A stretch of DNA of 64,000 bases from Shewanella sp. KT0246 (GTDB taxonomy: Bacteria > Pseudomonadota > Gammaproteobacteria > Enterobacterales > Shewanellaceae), in NCBI RefSeq assembly GCF_019654955.1, contig NZ_BPEV01000022.1, positions 26,758 to 90,757 on the forward strand. The letters are read 5' to 3'. The notes under the pieces were generated by a model. The model saw only the letters and a list, made by a program, of their open reading frames with translations, had not been told where the DNA came from and ran no database searches. Both the position numbers and the translations under genes were made by a program. Positions 1 through 8,254 of this stretch are shown in pieces. The first letter of the stretch is position 1, and each line of letters opens with the position of its first letter.

Positions 1-969
1 GCTACTTGCTGCAACACTGTTAGGCTGAGTAGGTCTAAACAAGCCAATGGCTTCTGGTGCCCCTTTTATGTGGGCTTTAATATCAAAATTTAGGCCATCA
101 TCTGCAAACTGAATGGTATTTTTTTCAGGACCATCAGTTGTTAATAGCGAAGCTATGCCACCTTCAAAATTCCACACAACCACTTCATGACCACTGTTTG
201 AAATAGGGTTTAACTCAGACTTGATATAGGGGCCTTCAATGTTGTCAGCAATCGCTACACCGTGTTTAATTTCGCGGCCACCAAAGTTCATTTCTTCACC
301 CATGGTTTCACCTTTGTAGTAAAGGTAAAACTTGTCATTAAAAAACTGTAGACAAGGATCATGCACTTTGTGACTGTCAAAACTTCCCTTACTGTTCACA
401 TGAAAACGGTTGTCTTCATCCCCTCGCCACTGGCCATCTTTACTTGGGCTTAGGATTGGCGATGCAGACTTAAGCCATGGACCATATGGGCTGTCAGAAC
501 TGGCTAGTGCAATTTCTTCAAACTGCCTATTGGTATAAGGCGTGGTGACGGTTTGATAAACAAGGTAAAAGCGCCCATTGTGCGCCAGCACTTCTGGGGT
601 AAAAATGGCGCGATCATCATATTGGCCAGCTTGACCACGTTTAATCGCAACGCCTTGTTCTTTCCACGTTTCGCCATCGTTCGATGTCGCGTGCCACACT
701 TCAGTCAAATCCCATGGGAAAACTTTATCCTCAAGGTTATCCGACCCAAATCCTACGGTTTCCCCTTGGCCTTTGGTGTACCAGCAATGCAACACACCAT
801 CAACTTCAATGACCGAAGAAGGGTCACGCCTGATGACTCCATGCTCAAAAGCAAAGTCCCCTTTAAGCGGTGTCACTGCAAACTCGACCATCCAATCAGA
901 GCGTGTTTTATCGTAACCACGCTCAATAGCGCGTCGACTTGCAAGGCTCAATGGTTTATTTGAATTCAT
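1..969 (-). CDS. GH117 alpha-neoagarooligosaccharide hydrolase, 3' end cut by window edge
   Basis: The reverse strand is open from ATG at 969 to the left edge (323 codons, no stop), so the C-terminus lies outside the window. GH117 enzymes release 3,6-anhydro-L-galactose from the non-reducing end of neoagarobiose and neoagaro-oligosaccharides. The translation has the five-bladed propeller character of that family. Candidate active-site residues are Asp49 in RRDPSSV, Asp204 in KVHDPCL and His261 in SGHEVVVW. There is no signal peptide ([18 protein letters not shown]), so it probably acts in the cytoplasm on imported sugar. AGGAAT precedes the start. It is the third gene of a leftward unit behind the MFS porter and KDG kinase, with a 112-bp gap and no obvious terminator between. 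The family call comes from recognised sequence features, not a search. Confidence 0.85.
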   Translation of the reverse strand, partial: MNSNKPLSLASRRAIERGYDKTRSDWMVEFAVTPLKGDFAFEHGVIRRDPSSVIEVDGVLHCWYTKGQGETVGFGSDNLEDKVFPWDLTEVWHATSNDGETWKEQGVAIKRGQAGQYDDRAIFTPEVLAHNGRFYLVYQTVTTPYTNRQFEEIALASSDSPYGPWLKSASPILSPSKDGQWRGDEDNRFHVNSKGSFDSHKVHDPCLQFFNDKFYLYYKGETMGEEMNFGGREIKHGVAIADNIEGPYIKSELNPISNSGHEVVVWNFEGGIASLLTTDGPEKNTIQFADDGLNFDIKAHIKGAPEAIGLFRPTQPNSVAASS

Positions 970-1081
970 AACTATTCCTAAACGTCAGGTAGTGCCACGT
1001 CATAGTTGACGGTGGTGATTTTGATTTTGTTAAAGGGCAACATAGCGATTGACTGATGTTCTCATTCACTTGTTAATCGTC

Positions 1082-2032
1082 TTATTGAGTCAGTAAGCTT
1101 TGCTGCGCTGTTTTAATCTCTTGGTAAATATCGGGGGCTAATATCGCCCCTTTATGCTGCACGACTTCTCTGGCAACAAGACATGCTTCACCTAACGATG
1201 TCTCTATATCATGCTCGCAATTACGGCTCGCAAGATAAGTTCCAGCAAAAGAGTCTCCTGCTGCAGTCGAGTCAACTTGAATAGGCGCTGGATTAAAAGG
1301 TTGATGGGCGATCAACTCACCACACTCATATGCGTAGGTTCCGTCTAAGCCGCTTTTTACAATAATCTCTTTGGCACCCAAAGATTGGCAATGCAGCATC
1401 ACTTCAATGGCTGTTTGTTGCCCGTATAAAGCGTCATGTTCTTCAATACCTGGTAAAGCGATATCACAATGCTGGTATGCAATATCAAACCACGTTTTAG
1501 CATGACTGACCGATTGCCACATCGCTTGGCGATAATTAGGGTCAAAGGCAACCAATGCACCTTTTTGACGTAAAGCTTGAATGAGTTGCATCATTAAGTG
1601 CTTATCTTCATCAGCTAAAATACCTAACGAGATACCACTAAAAAAAACAATATCCACAGAGCCAATTCGTGAAACTAACGCTTCAACCGCTACAACTCCC
1701 ATCATTTGTGTTGCAGCAGAATCCTTTCGCCAGTAACTAAAACTGCGCTCACCTGCATCATCAGTCGCAATCGCATAAATGCCAACTGTCGCGGTATCTA
1801 TGGTTAACACCGCTTGATCATTAATACACTGTTTTTGCCATGCTTTTCGCATTGCACCGCTGGTTGCATCATCACCCACTGCAGTAAACAACTGGCAATC
1901 GATATTGGCGTTATAGTGTTTTGCGTACACTAATGCATTGTAGGTATCACCCGCAAATGCCCGTTTTAATAATGATTCTGAATGCTCAGTCAATTCCATC
2001 ATGCATTCGCCAATCGCTAGAATAGACTTCAT
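1082..2032 (-). CDS. kdgK: 2-keto-3-deoxygluconate kinase (PfkB family)
   Basis: A PfkB/ribokinase-family sugar kinase of about 316 residues. The N-terminus SILAIGECMMEL carries the first substrate-binding strand. The C-terminal signature DSTAAGDSFAG holds the catalytic base Asp and the anion-hole glycines. KdgK phosphorylates 2-keto-3-deoxy-D-gluconate to KDPG, which Eda would split to pyruvate and glyceraldehyde-3-phosphate. No eda is in the window. This is the exit of the anhydrogalactose path encoded by the cycloisomerase, ADH and SDR at 22.7-25.7 kb. The start is ATG at 2032 or GTG at 2035. The upstream porter's stop codon overlaps the GTG, so the two genes are translationally coupled. 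Other PfkB substrates, such as fructose, are possible, but the context argues for KDG. Confidence 0.85.
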   Translation of the reverse strand: MKSILAIGECMMELTEHSESLLKRAFAGDTYNALVYAKHYNANIDCQLFTAVGDDATSGAMRKAWQKQCINDQAVLTIDTATVGIYAIATDDAGERSFSYWRKDSAATQMMGVVAVEALVSRIGSVDIVFFSGISLGILADEDKHLMMQLIQALRQKGALVAFDPNYRQAMWQSVSHAKTWFDIAYQHCDIALPGIEEHDALYGQQTAIEVMLHCQSLGAKEIIVKSGLDGTYAYECGELIAHQPFNPAPIQVDSTAAGDSFAGTYLASRNCEHDIETSLGEACLVAREVVQHKGAILAPDIYQEIKTAQQSLLTQ

Positions 2033-2034
2033 CA

Positions 2035-3648
2035 CTACGCTTCTCTTTTCGCTAATGGCAGAGTGTCATCACTCGTGTCTTTGGTATTTCGAGACAGTAA
2101 AATTTCAATTTCTTCAATGGTTTTGTTTTTAGTTTCAGGCATAATTTTGAACAACAATACAAACCCTATTGCACCGCAGATTGCATAAAATAAGAAGATT
2201 TCGTCGGCTCCAAATACACTCAACTGCCAAGGGAAAAACTGTTGAACTAAGTAGCTTACAAAACTGGTAATGAATGCAAATACCGGAATGGCAACACCAC
2301 GAATATGAGTTGGGAATATTTCAGAAAACAATACCCACATGATTGGGCCAATTGAGAAATGAAATGCAGCAATAAAGCCAATAATTCCGCCAATAATCAA
2401 ATTGGCATTTATTGAAGCTGCACTTTGTAATAACTCGCTTTCGTATAACTTGGCATCAGACTCACCTAACACTGAAATTAACGCCGTTTTAAATTCCACA
2501 TCACTGTGAAAGACCACATTTGCCATAGAGGTGAGCTCTGACACATTCATCTGTCCAGCTAGCGCCACTAACGCTTGATCGGTTAATGAATAAGTTGCTT
2601 GGCTAAAGCCCCAGTAACAAGCAAATAAACTGATGGTTGCCGTTGCAAGCCCCCAAATGACGAGTGGTCTTCTACCTAATCGGTCAATGAGTAATATTGC
2701 CACCACAGTAAAGATGATGCTGACTAAACCTACCACTACAGCTTGAAAGAACGCTGCATCTGTGCCAATACCTAACTGTTCAAATACAGTTGGGGCATAG
2801 AACATAATGGCGTTAATACCGGTAATTTGCTGAACAATACCAATGGTCAGTCCGATGATCATGACGCCACGTACTTTGCTATCAAATAAGCTTTTAAATA
2901 ACACCCAAAATGATTCTTTATCATTGTGGCTTTTTAGGCTTTGTTTGATTTGCGCAATTTCTTCTTCACACTGAGTGGTATTGTTAAACTGATTAATAAT
3001 GAGTTTGGCTTTTTCTTCTTTACGCTTCATGATCAACCAGCGCGGGCTTTGAGGAATGTTAAGTAGTAATAAGAACCAAACAATAGCGGGCAAAATTTCA
3101 ATCCCAAGCATCCAGCGCCATGTTTGAGTGTCTATTTGTAATGCTGACACCCATGGATGACAACTTTCTGAAAACTCTAAAATGGCAAAATTAGCAAAGT
3201 AAGCGATCGATAAACCAACCACTATGTTGATTTGAATGATTGACACCAGTTTACCGCGTAAATGAGACGGCGCTATCTCGCCAATATACATTGCGGCAAC
3301 AGATAAAGAGGTAAATGCTAAACCACCGATAAATCGTGCTATTACCAGTGATTCAAAGCTAGTTGCCATGACTGACATCACTGCTGAAATGATATAAATA
3401 AATGAGATAATGACTAAGGTTTTTTTACGACCGATTTTGTCACAGATGACACCTGTCACCATTAAGGCAAATATCACCCCAAAGCCTGGTGCACTTACCA
3501 CGGTTCCGATTTCTAAGTCGGTTAAATTAAACTCGGTAGTGACAAATCGTACTGTGCCAGATATCAACGCTGCATCTAAGCCGAAAATAAAACCGCCTAA
3601 TGCCACAACTAGTGCGCAATACAAAACACTGTGACTTTTAATAATCAT
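2035..3648 (-). CDS. MFS sugar porter, probable galactose/agar-sugar uptake
   Basis: A twelve-helix sugar porter (MFS SP family, XylE/GalP type). Family marks are GFIFGLDAALISGT in helix 1, DKIGRKK and DRLGRRP in the two inter-helix loops, and PQSPRWL after helix 6. At about 537 residues it is longer than the usual 460-490. The extra length is a polar stretch of roughly 70 residues before the last helices (about 350-425). The ATG at 3648 is preferred over the TTG at 3666, which would add six residues ahead of an already complete N-terminus. It is the first gene of the porter - kdgK - GH117 unit, with two ATTGTTAACAAT palindromes in the shared divergent promoter region. The substrate is inferred from context: galactose, anhydrogalactose or neoagarobiose. 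Only the transporter class is visible. Confidence 0.85.
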   Translation of the reverse strand: MIIKSHSVLYCALVVALGGFIFGLDAALISGTVRFVTTEFNLTDLEIGTVVSAPGFGVIFALMVTGVICDKIGRKKTLVIISFIYIISAVMSVMATSFESLVIARFIGGLAFTSLSVAAMYIGEIAPSHLRGKLVSIIQINIVVGLSIAYFANFAILEFSESCHPWVSALQIDTQTWRWMLGIEILPAIVWFLLLLNIPQSPRWLIMKRKEEKAKLIINQFNNTTQCEEEIAQIKQSLKSHNDKESFWVLFKSLFDSKVRGVMIIGLTIGIVQQITGINAIMFYAPTVFEQLGIGTDAAFFQAVVVGLVSIIFTVVAILLIDRLGRRPLVIWGLATATISLFACYWGFSQATYSLTDQALVALAGQMNVSELTSMANVVFHSDVEFKTALISVLGESDAKLYESELLQSAASINANLIIGGIIGFIAAFHFSIGPIMWVLFSEIFPTHIRGVAIPVFAFITSFVSYLVQQFFPWQLSVFGADEIFLFYAICGAIGFVLLFKIMPETKNKTIEEIEILLSRNTKDTSDDTLPLAKREA

Positions 3649-3824
3649 ATACACATCCACTATCAATTAATTTATCTACTTATGTTTGTGCTGAACAACT
3701 TGTTCCAACAATTTGGTATGCTATATAGAACAAATAAATCCATTCTCTTAGCCTCTCAACTCGCCAAACCCGTTAACAACTCAGATAACATTACATTAGC
3801 ATTAACATGAAATAGATAGCAACT

Positions 3825-3836
3825 ATTGTTAACAAT
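3825..3836. promoter_or_regulatory. Operator-like palindrome, MFS porter promoter
   Basis: Perfect 12-bp palindrome ATTGTTAACAAT in the 435-bp divergent region between the sugar porter and the GH50 agarase gene, about 180 bp before the porter start. It belongs to a repeated set confined to the agar locus. The half-site form TnGT-N2-ACnA resembles operators of FadR/UxuR-type GntR regulators (inference). Apart from this site and the one at 4037, I see no gene or strong terminator in the region. Confidence 0.7.
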
Positions 3837-4036
3837 TTACTAAAAACCAATAGCTCATTGACGTACTTTATATATTCCAAAAGCTCGATAACTTAGTTAA
3901 CCTACCGTTTTGTCTATACATTTATTTTTGGAAGATTAAATAAAAGCGTATCCAGTTTGTTACAACACAGCTCGTTTCGAAATTATCACGGCATTTTTCA
4001 AATTAACGTATTGCCAATAAAATATTAACAATGTAG

Positions 4037-4048
4037 ATTGTTAACAAT
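4037..4048. promoter_or_regulatory. Operator-like palindrome, GH50 agarase promoter
   Basis: Second perfect ATTGTTAACAAT in the divergent region, 35 bp before the ATG at 4084. This close position would allow repression by blocking the promoter or early transcription of the agarase. Confidence 0.72.
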
Positions 4049-4083
4049 AAAGTGTTTCTGATTATTGAATTTTAAAATGCACA

Positions 4084-6474
4084 ATGGATATGAACATGAT
4101 CAATAAATTGAACGTTAAATATGCCCTTACAATGAGCTTGCTTGCTGTAGCAATTACCCAAAGCTTGGGTTGCCAGAACGATACACAAACTGCCACTGAT
4201 GTTATCAAGCCTGCTAATACCCTTGATGGCACAAGTGACGCAGTCCCTCAATCTCAGTCGATGGATTTAGTTAATTTTGATCCTGCTAACAGTGGAATGA
4301 TTAAACCTGTCGCAGCAGATACATCAGTCACTAATGGTGTCCTGCACGTTAAATTTAATGCTAAAAATAATAACTACAGTGGCATCAGTATTCAGCCAGA
4401 AAAAGCTTGGGATTGGAGTGATTTAACTGACTTTAATTTAGCGTTTGATATTGTGAATACTGGCGAGCACAGTGTGCAATTATATCTCGATATCAGTGAT
4501 ATAGACGGGTTTAACTATACCCGCACTGTGAATGTTCCGGTGGGTAATAAAGTGCAAACTTATTATGCAAAAATGGCAGGACACGATCTGGGTGTGATGG
4601 ACAGCGATCATAAAGTCGAACTTAACTTTACTTCGGGGCTGCGTTCAAACCCAGATACTTGGGAAAGTGACGAACATCAGTTCACTTCTATGTGGGGTAA
4701 AAAGAACCTCAATACCAGTGGCATTGCAAAAATTAACTTAAGTGTTCAAAGCAACCTACATAACAAATCAATTGATATTAGCCGAATACAAATCAGGCAA
4801 AACCCTGAATTTAATCAACAATTCTTAACAGATATCGTCGATAAGTATGGTCAAAATAATACAACAGACTTCGTAGGTAAGATAACTAACGATCTTGAAC
4901 TTGAACAACAACGCATAAATGAAGCTAAAACATTCAGTGGTGACGTTGCAGCTGACAGAAGCCGTTACGGCGGGTGGTTATCAGGACCTAAGCTTGAAGC
5001 AACGGGTTACTTTCGAACAGAGAAAGTGAATGATAAATGGTCATTAGTTGACCCTGATGGTTACTTATACTTAGCCACAGGCATTGATATTATCAGGCTG
5101 TCTAATTCATCGACCATCACCGGATTTGATTTCAAGCAAGAATTTATTGTTCAGCCGACTAAAGACAATGTTACCCCTGAAGACTCTCAAAAACTAAACC
5201 GAGTGTCAGATGATGCGATAGCTAGTCGCTTTGTCGCATCGAATATGCGAACTGACATGTTCAGTTGGTTACCAAGCTATGACGAACCACTGGGAAAACA
5301 CTTTGGTTACCGCCGAAGTGCTCACTCAGGGCCATTAAAGCACGGTGAAACCTACAGTTTTTATTCAGCAAACCTAGAAAGAAAATACGGTGAACAACCT
5401 GAAGGTTACATGCAAGCCTGGGAAGACACCACTGTCAATCGCATGCTGAATTGGGGCTTTACGTCGCTAGGTAATTGGACCGACCCGCGTTACTACGACA
5501 ACAATAAAATTCCTTTCTTTGCCAATGGCTGGATTATCGGAAATTACAAAACCGTATCAAGCGGCGATGACTTCTGGGCTCCAATGCCAGATGTATTCGA
5601 CCCAGAGTTTGAAACCCGTGCCATGGCAACGGCTAAAGTTATCTACGACGAAGTAAAAGGAAATCCTTGGTGCGTGGGTATATTTGTCGATAATGAAAAA
5701 AGTTTTGGTCGTTCAGACAGCACTGAAAGTCGTTACGGTATTGTGGTCAACACATTAACTAAAGACGGCGCTAACGTGCCAACCAAAGCCGAATTCACTC
5801 GATTAATGCAACATAAATACGGTGACATCAGCAAGCTAAACCAAGCATGGAACAAGTCTATTGCCAATTGGGACGAATTTGATAACGGTATCGACTCCAG
5901 TATCAATAATCCTGTCCAAATCACAGATTACGGCATACTGCTGACCGCTTATGCTGATAAATACTTCAGCACCGTCAATAAGGCGGTTAAACATTACATG
6001 CCTAATCATTTGTATCTGGGTTCGCGATTCCCTGATTGGGGAATGCCAAGAGAAGTGGTCAACGCTTCAGCTAAACATGTGGATGTGATTAGCTTTAATT
6101 CTTACAAAGAAGGCTTAACGAAAAAGTCATGGGCATTTTTAAAAGAAATCGATATGCCAAGTATTATCGGTGAGTTTCATATTGGTGCTAAAGATTCAGG
6201 TTTATATCACCCTGGGTTAATTTTGGCGTCAGACCAACAAGACAGAGCCCAAATGTATAAAGACTATATGAAATCAGTGATTGATAATCCGTACTTTATT
6301 GGCGCACATTGGTTTCAATATATCGACTCACCTATCACAGGACGCGCATACGATGGAGAAAACTATAATGTCGGTTTTGTCTCTGTCACCGACTCGCCTT
6401 ACCCTTTTATGGTTAATGCTGCTAAAGAAATAAACCAGCAGATGTACCAAAGGCGCTTTGGTAAACAAGAGTAA
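4084..6474 (+). CDS. GH50 beta-agarase, probable lipoprotein (copy A)
   Basis: GH50 enzymes hydrolyse beta-1,4 links in agarose, many of them exolytically to neoagarobiose. The 796-residue product starts with a short positive N-terminus and a hydrophobic stretch ending at Cys30 (AITQSLGC), so it is probably lipid-anchored although the lipobox is not ideal. Residues about 60-250 look like a beta-sandwich, carbohydrate-binding-like domain. The rest is the catalytic TIM barrel. Candidate acid/base is Glu538 in VDNEKSFG and candidate nucleophile is Glu697 in IIGEFHIG, the positions expected in GH50. The start could be ATG 4084 or 4096; GGA at 4087 favours 4096 slightly. It has a paralogue at 18725-21109 that shares both catalytic segments and the C-terminal RAYDGENYNVGFVSVTD. 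Confidence 0.92.
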   Translation: MDMNMINKLNVKYALTMSLLAVAITQSLGCQNDTQTATDVIKPANTLDGTSDAVPQSQSMDLVNFDPANSGMIKPVAADTSVTNGVLHVKFNAKNNNYSGISIQPEKAWDWSDLTDFNLAFDIVNTGEHSVQLYLDISDIDGFNYTRTVNVPVGNKVQTYYAKMAGHDLGVMDSDHKVELNFTSGLRSNPDTWESDEHQFTSMWGKKNLNTSGIAKINLSVQSNLHNKSIDISRIQIRQNPEFNQQFLTDIVDKYGQNNTTDFVGKITNDLELEQQRINEAKTFSGDVAADRSRYGGWLSGPKLEATGYFRTEKVNDKWSLVDPDGYLYLATGIDIIRLSNSSTITGFDFKQEFIVQPTKDNVTPEDSQKLNRVSDDAIASRFVASNMRTDMFSWLPSYDEPLGKHFGYRRSAHSGPLKHGETYSFYSANLERKYGEQPEGYMQAWEDTTVNRMLNWGFTSLGNWTDPRYYDNNKIPFFANGWIIGNYKTVSSGDDFWAPMPDVFDPEFETRAMATAKVIYDEVKGNPWCVGIFVDNEKSFGRSDSTESRYGIVVNTLTKDGANVPTKAEFTRLMQHKYGDISKLNQAWNKSIANWDEFDNGIDSSINNPVQITDYGILLTAYADKYFSTVNKAVKHYMPNHLYLGSRFPDWGMPREVVNASAKHVDVISFNSYKEGLTKKSWAFLKEIDMPSIIGEFHIGAKDSGLYHPGLILASDQQDRAQMYKDYMKSVIDNPYFIGAHWFQYIDSPITGRAYDGENYNVGFVSVTDSPYPFMVNAAKEINQQMYQRRFGKQE

Positions 6475-6484
6475 TCCTATCTCT

Positions 6485-6541
6485 CACCGTTTTACTTTTC
6501 ATTGATTAACTGACAATGAGTCAATGAAAGTAAAAGTGGTG
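6485..6541 (+). terminator. Long hairpin after GH50 copy A
   Basis: CACC and TTTTACTTTTCATTGA pair with TCAATGAAAGTAAAA and GGTG across a 15-base loop, with one bulged T. The stem starts 11 bp after the stop codon. No T-run follows, so it may act as an mRNA 3' stabiliser rather than a terminator. Confidence 0.5.
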
Positions 6542-6561
6542 ATTCATCAAAACAACTTTGT

Positions 6562-6596
6562 GAAGTATTTTCCTCCCCATTAAGTACTTCTTTTTT
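6562..6596 (+). terminator. Rho-independent terminator after GH50 copy A
   Basis: GAAGTA ... TACTTC followed by six T residues (6591-6596). The stem is short and AT-rich, but the T-run is good. It probably ends the agarase transcript before the regulator gene. Confidence 0.5.
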
Positions 6597-6671
6597 GCTC
6601 CAACCGTTTAGGTTGATTGATATCTGATTAGGTCTTCAGATAGTCCATTGTGCAGCTTGTTAGCAATGTTT

Positions 6672-6683
6672 GTTGTTAACAAT
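6672..6683. promoter_or_regulatory. Operator-like palindrome before the GntR regulator gene
   Basis: GTTGTTAACAAT matches the locus palindrome at 11 of 12 positions with an intact core TTGTTAACAA (6673-6682). It lies 190 bp before the regulator start, which suggests autoregulation. The rest of the 387-bp gap (6475-6861) holds the two hairpins and an AT-rich promoter-like stretch but no gene. Confidence 0.65.
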
Positions 6684-6861
6684 ATATCTGCCAATGGGCA
6701 TTTTTTTGATTTTTTACTCAAAGGTATCAATTTAAACATCATAAATTCAGTTAGTTACATAATTAATTTGTGTATATTTTTAACAATATGACATTTGACA
6801 ATTGTAATAAAACGCCTAAGTGTCTAGAATGTTAGAATATTATGATCAAACTGGGTATATC

Positions 6862-7479
6862 ATGGCAGCAGCTAAACCAACCAAAATTTTATCGGTAAAA
6901 GATCAAATTGCCGACCAATTACGTTCAGATATCATTTCTGGAGATTTGGCGCCAAATACCAAATTAAATGAGCAAGAATTAGCAAAACGCTTTGGCCTTT
7001 CTCGCGGTCCTATTCGAGACGTAATCCTACAATTGACCAAAGAAGGTCTGCTCATTTCTAAAAACAACTGTGGCGCGTCGGTCAACAGTATTTTAGAACC
7101 GAAACTGCAAAAGTTAATGATCAACCTTCGCCAAAACATCGAAGTGTATGCCATTGAAAACTTTAAACACAATCCAATAACTGACGATGATGTTGTGCAA
7201 TTAGAAGCGATACTTGATGAGTTACAAGGCGCGTTTGATAGAGAAGATTTTACTGAAGTCACAAAAATCGATATCTCGTTCCATAATTACCTTATTTATA
7301 AAGCTGGCGGCGAAGATTTAGTTAATATCTGGTATCCATATGTGATGCGCATGCGCCTTAACTACAAGCGCATTACCAGCAGCTCTGAGTGTGTTGATGA
7401 GCATAGAGGAATTTTACAGGCGTTACGTGAAGGCGATATTAGCCGTGCAGCAAAAGCGATTAAAGCTAACATAAAATAA
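6862..7479 (+). CDS. GntR-family (FCD subgroup) transcriptional regulator of the agar locus
   Basis: The N-terminal winged helix includes LRSDIISGDLAPNTKLNEQE and LAKRFGLSRGPIRDVILQLT, the standard GntR DNA-binding layout. The C-terminal all-helical FCD domain has metal-site candidates: Asp and His in DISFHNYL and His in DEHRGIL. FCD regulators usually bind a sugar acid, keto-acid or similar effector and repress catabolic genes. KDG or anhydrogalactonate would be logical here (inference). It is the only transcription factor inside the agar locus and has the locus palindrome in its own promoter. Open reading extends upstream to GTG 6820 and ATG 6829, but MAAAKPTKILSV at 6862 starts in the usual place for the family. 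A terminator follows at 7508. Confidence 0.88.
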   Translation: MAAAKPTKILSVKDQIADQLRSDIISGDLAPNTKLNEQELAKRFGLSRGPIRDVILQLTKEGLLISKNNCGASVNSILEPKLQKLMINLRQNIEVYAIENFKHNPITDDDVVQLEAILDELQGAFDREDFTEVTKIDISFHNYLIYKAGGEDLVNIWYPYVMRMRLNYKRITSSSECVDEHRGILQALREGDISRAAKAIKANIK

Positions 7480-7507
7480 TTACCAAGCCACCATATCTTA
7501 ATAAAAT

Positions 7508-7531
7508 GGGCAGTATTCACTGCCCTTTTTT
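7508..7531 (+). terminator. Rho-independent terminator of the GntR gene
   Basis: GGGCAGT - attc - ACTGCCC followed by TTTTTT. A perfect 7-bp GC-rich stem starting 28 bp after the stop codon. Confidence 0.9.
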
Positions 7532-7559
7532 ATTGCCTGGATTAATGATTATTACCGTC

Positions 7560-7841
7560 TTATTTATTTCTCATTTTATATTGCGTGCTGCAATAGGCCC
7601 TATTAACACTGCTAGAACGTAATTTAAGGTGCTTAGTATTGCGACCTGACACCCTGCTTCGCCACAAATTAAAACTGCTACGTTTTAAATTTTTTCGCAT
7701 AAACTGAATAACCGCGCTTTCATTAACACCAAATTGATGAGCAATGGCTTCAAATGGTGTTCTATCCTCCCAAGCCATCTCAATGATCCTAGAACGTTCA
7801 TCATCAGTAAATTGTGCTGTAAACAATGGCTGCTTTATCAT
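7560..7841 (-). CDS. TIGR03643/DUF2805 family small protein
   Basis: A 93-residue protein with the conserved core FTDDERSRIIEMAWEDRTPF, then QFGVNESAVIQFMR, then SSFNLWRSRVSGRNTKH. I recognise this as the DUF2805/TIGR03643 family, whose function is unknown. The pattern of a helix-turn-helix-like first half and a basic WRxRV-GR-TKH tail suggests nucleic-acid binding (inference). AAGG lies 7 bp before the ATG. It is unrelated in role to the surrounding agar genes. Family members occur widely in marine Proteobacteria and Bacteroidetes, so it may simply be a resident core gene. Confidence 0.8.
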   Translation of the reverse strand: MIKQPLFTAQFTDDERSRIIEMAWEDRTPFEAIAHQFGVNESAVIQFMRKNLKRSSFNLWRSRVSGRNTKHLKLRSSSVNRAYCSTQYKMRNK

Positions 7842-8107
7842 AGTTAACCTTTAATGTTTCTCTGCGATATTTAACGTCACGGTAAATTACGCTGTAATTT
7901 CAAATCTGGTTTAGTTTTAAGACTGTAAAAATGACAAATTCTGGATAGTTAACTCATAAAATACCAATACCGATTAAATTTACACATCAAAATTATTCAA
8001 TCTTTTTTCCGTTAATTCATTGAATCAATTTTTTAATATTACAATACAGACACTTAAAACAATAAATAAATCATCGCACCGACATCATTAAAATCAATCA
8101 CACACAA

Positions 8108-8119
8108 ATTGTTAACAAT
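8108..8119. promoter_or_regulatory. Operator-like palindrome, GH86 promoter
   Basis: Perfect ATTGTTAACAAT, 136 bp before the GH86 start and 45 bp before the Shine-Dalgarno of the mini-ORF at 8164. The 413-bp gap 7842-8254 contains this site, the mini-ORF and otherwise only AT-rich sequence. Confidence 0.72.
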
Positions 8120-8163
8120 CACCATTAAACAATGTTAGGTTTAATATCTTATTGAGGAGTAAT

Positions 8164-8184
8164 ATGTTTGAAGCTGAGTTGTGA
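8164..8184 (+). other. Possible leader mini-ORF (6 codons) before GH86
   Basis: GAGGAG ends 5 bp before ATG TTT GAA GCT GAG TTG TGA (MFEAEL). This ribosome-binding site is much stronger than that of the GH86 gene 70 bp downstream. It could be a short leader peptide, a decayed original start, or chance. No expression evidence is visible. Confidence 0.3.
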
Positions 8185-8254
8185 TATCAAACGAAAGCTT
8201 GTTGTCTACGAAGTTATTAAGCCTTGTTTTAGTAAATTTATTTAAGCGAATACT

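Noticed and set aside
553..963. 136-codon forward ORF
   Set aside because: It lies antisense to the GH117 frame, which has strong family motifs and runs the full width to the window edge. The forward translation shows no family features.
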